Source of the DNA: Candidatus Aenigmatarchaeota archaeon
GTDB taxonomy: Archaea; Aenigmatarchaeota; Aenigmatarchaeia; PWEA01; JAGHBM01
DNA length: 8,248 nt
NCBI GenBank assembly: GCA_021160955.1
Contig: JAGHBM010000080.1
Coordinates: 1-8,248, forward strand
Direction of reading: 5' to 3'
Below are positions 1 through 5,779 of the stretch, one piece after another; position 1 is the stretch's first letter, and each line of letters opens with the position of its first letter. The notes beneath the pieces are model-generated. The model had not been told where the DNA came from. It made no database searches and saw nothing but the letters and a program-made list of their open reading frames with translations. Position numbers and translations under genes: made by a program.

Positions 1-37
1 AAACAATACAAATTGAATATACGGACTAATCCAAATA

Positions 38-54
38 AAATTAATTGATAATTT
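38..54. promoter_or_regulatory. Possible operator or promoter element upstream of hsp20
   Basis: A 6-bp inverted repeat AAATTA-N5-TAATTT lies 13 bp before the ribosome binding site, in the region where a TATA box or a heat-shock repressor site would be expected. The sequence is so AT-rich that such a repeat can arise by chance, and the exact TATA box is uncertain: AATATA at about 16-21 is the better placed candidate for a transcript that keeps the ribosome binding site. No known regulator motif is recognised. Confidence 0.25.
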
Positions 55-66
55 ATGTTAAATTGA

Positions 67-76
67 AGGAGGTGAT
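67..76 (+). promoter_or_regulatory. Strong ribosome binding site of hsp20
   Basis: AGGAGGTGAT matches the complement of the 16S rRNA 3' end (ATCACCTCCT) over all ten bases and ends 5 nt before the ATG at 82. It settles the start codon and means this transcript must carry a leader, unlike several neighbouring genes. It is the strongest translation signal in the window, as expected for an abundant chaperone. Confidence 0.93.
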
Positions 77-81
77 GTTTC

Positions 82-507
82 ATGGCGAGGAGACCATTCA
101 AGTTCTTCTGGGAAGAGGATCCGTGGGGTAGTTGGGAAAACATGATGAAAGACTTTATGAGAAGTTTCTCTACCTTCGGTCCAGAGTTTCCCGTTGATGT
201 CTCAGAAACCGAGGACAAGATAATAGTGAGGGCAGATTTGCCAGGAATAAATAAGAAGGATGTCTCCGTTAGAATTTACGAGAATACCCTCATAATAGAA
301 GCTGAACAAAAGGAAAGTAAAGTTGAGGAGAAGGAGAACTACTTCAGACAAGAGAGAAGATACGGGAAATTTTACAGGGAGATACCATTACCAGTGGAAG
401 TTGATGAAAACAGGACTACAGCACGCATGAAAGACGGTGTGCTGACCGTTGAGATACCAAAGAAGAAGAAAGGAAAGAAGAAGGGCAAGGAAATAACGGT
501 AAGGTAA
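82..507 (+). CDS. hsp20: Small heat shock protein, Hsp20/alpha-crystallin family
   Basis: An ATP-independent cytoplasmic holdase chaperone that keeps unfolding proteins soluble as part of large oligomers. The 141-residue length is typical for archaeal sHSPs. A short aromatic, Met-rich N-terminal arm (about residues 1-35, with FKFFWEEDPW) is followed by the alpha-crystallin domain (about 36-127). That domain starts at PVDVSETEDKIIVRADLPG (37-55) and ends with the family signature ARMKDGVLTVEIPK (114-127). A Lys/Gly-rich linker leads to a C-terminal I-x-V motif (ITV, 138-140), which in this family docks into a neighbouring alpha-crystallin domain to build the oligomer. The start is fixed by a perfect Shine-Dalgarno sequence 5 nt upstream. 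The gene is monocistronic and converges with rtcA. Family assignment is very secure; regulation is not readable beyond an AT-rich upstream region. Confidence 0.97.
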   Translation: MARRPFKFFWEEDPWGSWENMMKDFMRSFSTFGPEFPVDVSETEDKIIVRADLPGINKKDVSVRIYENTLIIEAEQKESKVEEKENYFRQERRYGKFYREIPLPVEVDENRTTARMKDGVLTVEIPKKKKGKKKGKEITVR

Positions 508-558
508 AAAAATTCATATGTCCTTTTTTCATTTTTTTAGTTTTGTTTTATTCTTTTT
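506..558. terminator. Two-way T-run terminator between hsp20 and rtcA
   Basis: After the hsp20 stop the plus strand has successive T-runs (six T at 524-529, seven T at 532-538, then TTTTG, TTTTA and CTTTTTC to about 558), the usual intrinsic termination signal in archaea. On the minus strand, seven T (complement of A at 506-512) lie about 36 nt past the rtcA stop. The two genes are convergent, so the gap plausibly ends both transcripts. No stable hairpin was seen, which archaeal T-run terminators do not need. Confidence 0.6.
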
Positions 559-1552
559 CGCAGGAGATCGTGTTGCCTTCTATTTTGAATTTCACCGGCA
601 AGAACTTCTCTATTACCCAAATGTTAGTTTTACAGTGATTCGTAACCTCGGAGACAGTGATCTTACCGCCACCCGCAAGTGCCATATAGGGAAGTATTTG
701 GTCTGCCATCCATTTGTCCAAGCATGCATTTGACTCGAGTTCTCTCTTCAGGTCTAATGCACATCTTCTTCCGACTTCTTCTGCGGCAGTTCCCGGCTCT
801 CCCAATGCACATGCCCCGATCTTAGTATTTTCAAAGTGGACGTGTGCATGAATGGAACTTCCAGGTGACAAAGTATCGACGTAAACAACATGAGTATGTC
901 TGGCATCAAAAAATTCAGAAAATCCATTTACCTGTCTTTCAGCAACCTTCTTTTTTTTCAATTTGTCGGAGCTTATAGACCAGACATCTATCCTTTGAAA
1001 TTCTCCCCTCTCCACTATCTCAAGTGGTTTCAATCTCTCAACTGGGAATATTCTCACCTTGATCTTTCCTCCACCCCTTGGATAAAAACCATACCTGCAG
1101 ACATCGATCCTTATGTCAACACCCATCCTGTCCAAGAAGTTGCAGAACACGTGCTTCACGTATTGTATGGAGGGACTCCATTTGACGTTGGTACCTCCGG
1201 TTATTTCCAACTTGAAACTCTTTCCGGATGTCACTATTGTCGGAAGAATTGCCTGAAGAACTAAACTGACCGATCCTGCCGTGCCGACGTGGATCTTGTA
1301 ACTTCCTCCTCTAATCTCTCCGGGGTGGAATTCCACTTCTTCAGAACCGATGTAGTTTCCCTTCAGCTCACCGTTAGATATTCTTGCGATCGCTTCTATG
1401 GCTTTGAGGTGCTGTGCCTTCAGGCCGGGCTCAGGTCTTCCCTTCCTTATGTTGAATACTCTACATGGCTTTCCCGTGGCAGCTGATAGGGCAATCGCCG
1501 TCCTCAGTATTTGTCCTCCACCCTCAAGGTAAGAACCATCAATTTCTATCAT
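548..1552 (-). CDS. rtcA: RNA 3'-terminal phosphate cyclase
   Basis: Converts an RNA 3'-phosphate to a 2',3'-cyclic phosphate using ATP, through an enzyme-(histidinyl)-AMP intermediate; it acts in the cytoplasm in RNA end repair or metabolism. The 334 residues match the usual family length of about 340. Visible signatures are the N-terminal LEGGGQILRTA (9-19), the GRPEPGLKAQHL region (38-49), GFYPRGGGKI (155-164) and the C-terminal NHCKTNIWVIEKF (305-317). His306 in that last motif lines up with the nucleotidylated histidine of E. coli RtcA (His309). The GRPEPGLKAQHL and NH..TN elements separate RtcA from the inactive Rcl1/RCL group. It stands alone: no rtcB ligase or rtcR regulator is in the window. 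The start ATG has no Shine-Dalgarno but sits about 30 bp from a TATA-like box, suggesting a nearly leaderless mRNA. Confidence 0.96.
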   Translation of the reverse strand: MIEIDGSYLEGGGQILRTAIALSAATGKPCRVFNIRKGRPEPGLKAQHLKAIEAIARISNGELKGNYIGSEEVEFHPGEIRGGSYKIHVGTAGSVSLVLQAILPTIVTSGKSFKLEITGGTNVKWSPSIQYVKHVFCNFLDRMGVDIRIDVCRYGFYPRGGGKIKVRIFPVERLKPLEIVERGEFQRIDVWSISSDKLKKKKVAERQVNGFSEFFDARHTHVVYVDTLSPGSSIHAHVHFENTKIGACALGEPGTAAEEVGRRCALDLKRELESNACLDKWMADQILPYMALAGGGKITVSEVTNHCKTNIWVIEKFLPVKFKIEGNTISCEKE

Positions 1553-1576
1553 GAGTAGAATTTTGTTTTACACTTC

Positions 1577-1586
1577 TTAATATATG
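1577..1586 (-). promoter_or_regulatory. TATA-like box of rtcA
   Basis: Read on the minus strand the sequence is CATATATTAA, centred about 29-30 bp upstream of the rtcA ATG. With archaeal spacing of about 26-27 bp from TATA centre to transcription start, the mRNA would begin only a few bases before the ATG, which agrees with the lack of a Shine-Dalgarno. It implies rtcA has its own promoter in the 43-bp gap behind the MFS-type gene, although readthrough from that gene is also possible. Confidence 0.55.
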
Positions 1587-1595
1587 TTTAGGCAT

Positions 1596-2168
1596 TTACG
1601 GTCGCGATCTCTCCGAAAGTAACAGAAGTGAGACTATTATAGTTCCGGAGATTGATAACAAGAACATTATCAGGAACAAGAATTTGAATCCGAGTATGGT
1701 CGCAATGAAACCTCCGATCATCGCTGATATACCTGTTATTATGAAATGCAACGAATCCCACATTCCCCATTCGGAGGCGAACTTACCCTTGTCAAGACTT
1801 TTCGTGTAGAGACTGTCGAACGCGGGCGTCCAAATTGCTTCTCCAATACCCAATATTATTTGGACCGCGAACAACTCTATGGGTCTATTTATGAACATGT
1901 AACCAAGAAATCCCAACGAATTTAGAAGATATCCAAAGAGTACAAGTTTTTCCTGGTGTTTCACCCTGTCTTCCCATTTCCCCATCAAGAATATTAATAT
2001 TCCAGCGGATATGGAGAAGAATGAATACGCGCCACCTGCACTTATCAATCCGCCGCCAATTTTTTCAACGAAAACCGCGTAGAGTGGTCCGAACAGTCCT
2101 CCCGCCAAAGTTATCAACGAGAAGGACGCAAGGAGTATCTTCAAATTTTTGTTCATAAGATCACTCAT
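1596..2168 (-). CDS. Half-length MFS-type membrane protein (six helices)
   Basis: An integral membrane protein resembling the N-terminal half of a major facilitator superfamily transporter. In 190 residues there are six hydrophobic segments, at about 10-34, 40-62, 73-92, 97-118, 138-160 and 162-184. Between helices 2 and 3, GKWEDRVKHQEK (63-74) resembles MFS motif A (G-x-x-x-D-R with following basic residues). Full MFS proteins have 12 helices and about 400 residues; here the reading frame stops at TAA 1596-1598 after a short SERSRP tail, and no second half follows, since rtcA starts 43 bp on. It may be a genuine half-transporter acting as a dimer, or an old truncation. The ATG overlaps the stop of the upstream RNase gene (ATGA, 2165-2168), indicating translational coupling; GAGAGGAG lies about 13 nt upstream within that gene. 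Substrate is unknown. Confidence 0.8.
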   Translation of the reverse strand: MSDLMNKNLKILLASFSLITLAGGLFGPLYAVFVEKIGGGLISAGGAYSFFSISAGILIFLMGKWEDRVKHQEKLVLFGYLLNSLGFLGYMFINRPIELFAVQIILGIGEAIWTPAFDSLYTKSLDKGKFASEWGMWDSLHFIITGISAMIGGFIATILGFKFLFLIMFLLSISGTIIVSLLLLSERSRP

Positions 2169-3439
2169 ATCTCTACTTTTTCTCCTCTCTTGGGGGCGTA
2201 TGAATCATATCCCATGTCCTTTAGCTCTTGGGAAAATTTTTCGCATTGATCTCCGTGCATGACCAAGACTTTTTTAGGATCCACTGATTTTATGTATTTC
2301 AGAAGCTCTTCTCTTCCTGCATGTGCACTTAGGTCTATGAAATGAGTTTTGCAGTTCACTTTAAATTCATTTTCTTCAGTTACGAATTTTCCGGTGTCGA
2401 GAAGAATTCTCCCGGCGGATCCAGGAACTTGAAAACCAGTCAGCACCAAAGAACAATTTTCGTTGTCGTGAAGTTTCTCCAAGTAATGAACGACTGGCCC
2501 ACCATTCAACATGCCTGACGTTGTCACAATTATCCCCGGTTCTTTGATTATCTTATCCCTTTCCTTGTTCTTGTGAATTTTCGTGACCTTATGGTACATT
2601 TTTTTCAACTGTTTTGGATGTTTTATCAGTTCAGGATATTTCAATATTATCTTGGTAGCGTCTATTGCCATCCCATCCAAATATATCGGGTATTTATCCA
2701 AGCCAAATTTCTTCAGTATGAGTAGAACTTCCTGCGCCCTTCCAACGGCAAAGCACGCCAAGAGGGCGATACCTTCGTTCTCGAGGGTCTCTTTCACAAC
2801 TTCGGCCAACTTCTTTTCTTGGTCCTCTCTTGGCGGATGATCTCTTTCACCGTAAGTGGATTCTACCATCAAGATATCCGTGTTTTCTCTTATGGGCTCG
2901 AGCCCTCTCAGAAGTTCCGTGTCATTAACTTTTATATCCCCAGAATAAACCAACTTCTTATCTCCGGCATCTACGTGGAACATAACCGATCCCGGTATGT
3001 GTCCCGCATCGTAAACTCCCACGCCAAGTCTTCCAACATGAAAGTATTGACCATAAGTTATTCTGAACTCATTTTTTTCCATTTCTTTCATGTCTTTGGT
3101 GTTGAAATGCTCCGGGTAATTCTTTATCCTGGCTATTTTTATGCTGTCCTTCAGCAAGATTCTCGACAAGTCCAAAGTAGTGGCTGTTGTGTACAATGGA
3201 CCGCGATATCCCCTATGATAGAGATTTGGCACAAATCCAGAATGATCCAGATGCGCATGTGACAGAAGTATTGCGTCGAGGTTAAGATTGACTTTCATCG
3301 GAAGCTGTGGTTCCTTTATCGGTCCCTCAGAATTAACTATTTTTATCCCGTAGTCGAATAGGATCCTTTCTTTTCCTGTATCGAAAAGAACTCCGGACCT
3401 ACCAACTTCTCTTGCTCCTCCAAGAAATTTAAGATACAT
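2165..3439 (-). CDS. Beta-CASP metallo-beta-lactamase RNase, aCPSF2-like
   Basis: A zinc-dependent ribonuclease related to the eukaryotic cleavage factor CPSF-73, expected in the cytoplasm in mRNA decay, 5'-end trimming or 3'-end processing. All catalytic motifs are present: SHAHLDHSG (60-68, motif II), AGHIPGS (145-151, motif III), SGDIK (166-170, motif IV), then beta-CASP motif A ESTYG (193-197), motif B SAHAG (371-375) and motif C VMHGD (393-397). ACFAVGRAQE (228-237) is the typical linker into the beta-CASP cap. The N-terminal GGAREVGRSG points to the CPSF group rather than archaeal RNase J. The 424 residues contain no N-terminal KH domains, so it is aCPSF2-like, not the longer termination factor aCPSF1. 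It heads a two-gene unit with the downstream half MFS gene and has its own TATA box. Endo- versus exonuclease activity cannot be read from sequence. Confidence 0.93.
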   Translation of the reverse strand: MYLKFLGGAREVGRSGVLFDTGKERILFDYGIKIVNSEGPIKEPQLPMKVNLNLDAILLSHAHLDHSGFVPNLYHRGYRGPLYTTATTLDLSRILLKDSIKIARIKNYPEHFNTKDMKEMEKNEFRITYGQYFHVGRLGVGVYDAGHIPGSVMFHVDAGDKKLVYSGDIKVNDTELLRGLEPIRENTDILMVESTYGERDHPPREDQEKKLAEVVKETLENEGIALLACFAVGRAQEVLLILKKFGLDKYPIYLDGMAIDATKIILKYPELIKHPKQLKKMYHKVTKIHKNKERDKIIKEPGIIVTTSGMLNGGPVVHYLEKLHDNENCSLVLTGFQVPGSAGRILLDTGKFVTEENEFKVNCKTHFIDLSAHAGREELLKYIKSVDPKKVLVMHGDQCEKFSQELKDMGYDSYAPKRGEKVEI

Positions 3440-3461
3440 AATCTCATTTTTGTGATTTTTT

Positions 3462-3471
3462 TATTTATAAA
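3462..3471 (-). promoter_or_regulatory. TATA box of the aCPSF2-like gene
   Basis: The minus strand reads TTTATAAATA, close to the archaeal TATA consensus, centred about 27-28 bp before the ATG at 3439. No Shine-Dalgarno precedes that ATG. The spacing predicts a leaderless mRNA starting at or within a base or two of the start codon. Confidence 0.72.
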
Positions 3472-3523
3472 CTATGTTAATGAGAGTCATTTAGTTGAGA
3501 AGATGTTTGGCAAAGGCAAAATA

Positions 3524-3531
3524 TTTATAAT
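3524..3531 (+). promoter_or_regulatory. TATA box of the DUF1015 gene
   Basis: TTTATAAT (inside ATATTTATAATTG) is centred about 28 bp upstream of the ATG at 3555, with a purine-rich stretch just upstream (GGCAAA, about 3515-3520) where a BRE would lie. There is no Shine-Dalgarno before the ATG, so a leaderless or nearly leaderless transcript is expected. It forms a divergent pair with the TATA box at 3462-3471. Confidence 0.7.
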
Positions 3532-3554
3532 TGTTTTGTCTTTAAGATAATTCT

Positions 3555-4718
3555 ATGGTTGATGTAAAACCCATAAAAGTTTTCATCCCGGTAGATGCCA
3601 GAGAAATAGCCACGAATCCATATGATGTTATTCCTGAAGAAGAAATCGCTCGCCTAAGAGAAAATCCCAAGAGTTTTATTCATGTTATTCTCCCCGAGGG
3701 AGAGGAAGAGAAGTATGAAAATGCAAGGAGAGCTTTGAAATATTTGGTTGAATCTGGTGCATTGAAAGGTCAAGAAGAATCGTTCTATCTCTACAAACAG
3801 GAAAACGATTCTTGGTCTCAGAGAGGCATCATCGGTGGATTCAGCTTGAAGGATTACGGTGCTGGAAGAATTAAGGTTCATGAGAAAACAAGGGAGAAAC
3901 CACTCCAAGATAGAATAAAACACATCCAATTTACAGGTGCTCAGACGGGATTGGTATGGCTTCTCTTGAAATCCAATCAAAAACTTAAAGATATATTTGA
4001 CAACGTTGAGAATACGGAGCCTCTTTTGGACTTTGAAAAATACGGATGGAGGAACATGCTTTGGAGGATCCCTGAAGAATTTAACGAGGATATAATTCAA
4101 ATTTTCAAAGGCATTGATCTCTACGTTGCGGACGGACATCACAGGATAGAGGCGGCATACAGAAATATGAAAATGATGGAAGAGAAATTTGGAGAAGGTC
4201 CGTGGAGTTATGTTATGGCATACGTGTCAAACGATGATGAAGTTAGGGTGCTCCCATACAATAGGGTGATAAGAAAACTTCCAATGTCGTTCGAAGAGTT
4301 CTTAAAAATGGTTAAAGAGAAGTTTGATGTCTTACCTAATGATTCGCATCCGAGTAAACATGAAATATGCATGTTTCGGGACAAGTGGTACAAGCTCATA
4401 CCAAAGGAAATACCAAATGACGTTGTAGGTTCGCTCGATGTATCTATTCTTCAAGATCAGATACTTGGACCCATACTTGGCATAAACGATCCGAGGAAGG
4501 ATCCAAACATATTTTTCGTTGGCGGTGAGCAAGATCTTGAGAAATTTGTTAAAGATGGAAATGACCTGGTCTTCAGTTTGCACCCAACTGACGTAAAGGA
4601 GATAGAGGCAGTTGCAGATGCCGGTGAGGACATGCCACCAAAGTCCACGTGGTTTGATCCAAAATTACTGAGCGGACTCGTTGTTTTTGTCTTCGAAGAG
4701 AACAAACTTAGTTCTTAG
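3555..4718 (+). CDS. DUF1015 family protein, ParB-like motif
   Basis: A soluble cytoplasmic protein of the DUF1015 family, widespread in bacteria and archaea; I know of no function that can be assigned with confidence. The 387 residues are a little shorter than the usual 400-420. Family hallmarks seen in order are NPYDVIPEEE (21-30), YLYKQ (78-82), the HEKT...DR block (109-120), ADGHHRIEAAYR (192-203) and a C-terminal PTDVKEIEAVADAG...MPPKSTWFDPKLLSGL (344-374). The DGHHR element resembles the nucleotide-handling motif of the ParB/sulfiredoxin fold, a fold that includes the archaeal free-serine kinase SerK. A small-molecule or serine kinase role is therefore a reasonable guess, not a demonstration. 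It has its own TATA box, no Shine-Dalgarno, and is followed by tyrS after about 60 bp. Confidence 0.92.
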   Translation: MVDVKPIKVFIPVDAREIATNPYDVIPEEEIARLRENPKSFIHVILPEGEEEKYENARRALKYLVESGALKGQEESFYLYKQENDSWSQRGIIGGFSLKDYGAGRIKVHEKTREKPLQDRIKHIQFTGAQTGLVWLLLKSNQKLKDIFDNVENTEPLLDFEKYGWRNMLWRIPEEFNEDIIQIFKGIDLYVADGHHRIEAAYRNMKMMEEKFGEGPWSYVMAYVSNDDEVRVLPYNRVIRKLPMSFEEFLKMVKEKFDVLPNDSHPSKHEICMFRDKWYKLIPKEIPNDVVGSLDVSILQDQILGPILGINDPRKDPNIFFVGGEQDLEKFVKDGNDLVFSLHPTDVKEIEAVADAGEDMPPKSTWFDPKLLSGLVVFVFEENKLSS

Positions 4719-4738
4719 GTTTTGAGACTTGGTAAAAA

Positions 4739-4748
4739 CATATAAAAA
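4739..4748 (+). promoter_or_regulatory. TATA box of the tyrS-serS unit
   Basis: CATATAAAAA lies between the DUF1015 stop and tyrS, centred about 36 bp before the ATG at 4779. The expected transcription start is near 4769-4771, giving a short leader of about 8-10 nt. A TTG at 4767, in frame with tyrS, would fall at or upstream of that start site, which supports the ATG as the true start. Confidence 0.6.
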
Positions 4749-4778
4749 CCAAAACCAAAAACTATTTTGTTGATTGTC

Positions 4779-5774
4779 ATGAATGTTGAGGAAAAACTAA
4801 AACTGATAAAGAGGGACACAGAAGAAATAGTCACTGAGGAAGAGCTTAAGAATCTCTTGGAAAAAAAGAAGCATCCGATCAGCTATTGGGGGGTTGCTCC
4901 GACAGGACCACCGCACATAGGATATTATAGGTCCGTTGCCAAGCAAATTGATTTGATCAATGCGGGATTTAGACATAAAGTACTCATAGCAGATTTACAC
5001 GCATATCTTGACGACAGGAAGGCACCTTGGGAAGAACTCGAGATTAGAACGAAAATATACGAGAAATGTCTGGATCTTTTTGGTCTGAAAGGAGTTGAAT
5101 TTGTAAGGGGCTCTGACTTTGAGACGAATGAGAAATATTTTCTGGATGTTCTAAGAATGTCCGGTTTGTTAACAACAACAAGGGCTGAGAGAGCTGCAAG
5201 AGAAGTTTGTAGGATGAATGTTCCAAAAGTCTCAGAGCTCATATATCCCATAATGCAAAGTTTGGATTGTGTTGGTTTGGAAGTTGATGTTGCCTACGGT
5301 GGCATAGACCAAAGGCATGTTTACATGTTGAGCAGGGAATATCTTCCCAAGTTGGGTTACGACAAGCCAATTTCTATTTTTACCCCACTTGGAATAAGTC
5401 TGTCGGGTCAAGGTAAGATGTCTGCCAGTGAAAAGAAATCCAGGTTGGAGCTCTATGCTTCTGAAGATAAGATAAGAGAGAGTATTAAAAATGCCTTTTG
5501 TCCGGCAAAGGTCGTTGATGGAAATCCCGTGCTTGAATACATAAAGTTCATAGTGTTCCAAAGAAAAGGAAGTATGAAAATCATTAGACCGGAAAAATTC
5601 GGTGGTGATACAATATACAAGAGTTATGAGGAATTAGAAAAAGATTTTGTTTCTGGTGAGATCCATCCCCTTGATTTAAAGAACTCCCTCTCAGAAGAGT
5701 TGATAGAAATTTTAAGACCCATAAGAAAATTTTATGAAAGTCATCTGGATATGTTCAAAATTTTTGAAAAGTGA
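4779..5774 (+). CDS. tyrS: Tyrosyl-tRNA synthetase, archaeal type
   Basis: Charges tRNA-Tyr with tyrosine in the cytoplasm; a class I synthetase. From ATG 4779 it has 331 residues, the compact archaeal/eukaryal form without the bacterial C-terminal S4 domain. The HIGH motif is HIGY (46-49, in APTGPPHIGYY) and the KMSKS loop is KMSAS (213-217, in SGQGKMSASEKK). From memory of the Methanocaldococcus jannaschii enzyme, its tyrosine-pocket residues Tyr32, Tyr151, Gln155, Asp158 and Gln173 correspond to Tyr37, Tyr156, Gln160, Asp163 and Gln178 here, all at a constant offset of 5, so the pocket is intact. An in-frame TTG at 4767 would add four residues (MLIV), but promoter spacing favours the ATG. 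The stop TGA (5772-5774) lies just 5 nt before the ATG of serS. Confidence 0.96.
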   Translation: MNVEEKLKLIKRDTEEIVTEEELKNLLEKKKHPISYWGVAPTGPPHIGYYRSVAKQIDLINAGFRHKVLIADLHAYLDDRKAPWEELEIRTKIYEKCLDLFGLKGVEFVRGSDFETNEKYFLDVLRMSGLLTTTRAERAAREVCRMNVPKVSELIYPIMQSLDCVGLEVDVAYGGIDQRHVYMLSREYLPKLGYDKPISIFTPLGISLSGQGKMSASEKKSRLELYASEDKIRESIKNAFCPAKVVDGNPVLEYIKFIVFQRKGSMKIIRPEKFGGDTIYKSYEELEKDFVSGEIHPLDLKNSLSEELIEILRPIRKFYESHLDMFKIFEK

Positions 5775-5775
5775 T
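5771..5775 (+). promoter_or_regulatory. Ribosome binding site that decides the serS start
   Basis: GTGAT, the 3' part of the AGGAGGTGAT consensus used by hsp20, overlaps the tyrS stop and ends 4 nt before the ATG at 5780. The same GTG could be read as an alternative in-frame serS start that overlaps tyrS by 4 bp, but SerRS proteins normally begin M-L-D-I/V, which matches the ATG at 5780. The GTG is therefore better read as part of the binding site. Confidence 0.55.
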
Positions 5776-5779
5776 ATTC

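Noticed and set aside
951..958. Run of eight T (eight A in the rtcA coding sense) as a possible frameshift or slippage site.
   Set aside because: It encodes part of a Lys-rich stretch in an intact full-length frame, and the motifs on both sides are in the same frame, so nothing needs correcting.
518..1486. Plus-strand open frames across the rtcA gene (518-733, 890-1264, 1289-1486).
   Set aside because: They lie antisense to a clearly conserved rtcA, have Ser/Cys/His-rich compositions typical of antisense reading, and no recognisable motif.
1588..1770. Short minus-strand frame at the end of the half MFS gene as a possible frameshifted continuation of the transporter.
   Set aside because: Its translation is not hydrophobic (VGFVAFHNNRYISDDRRFHC and so on) and is an out-of-frame shadow of helices 5 and 6, not a second transporter half.
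2583..3262. Two plus-strand open frames opposite the aCPSF2-like gene.
   Set aside because: The minus-strand gene carries every beta-CASP catalytic motif in order; the opposite frames show no family feature and no start signal.
4751..4766. AAAACC-like repeats in the tyrS leader as a possible regulatory or T-box-like element.
   Set aside because: Only low-complexity A-rich sequence upstream of the predicted transcription start; no structure is visible and the leader is too short for a riboswitch.
4767..4778. TTG start for tyrS giving four extra residues.
   Set aside because: The ATG at 4779 fits the TATA spacing and the usual N-terminus; the TTG would fall at or before the predicted transcription start.
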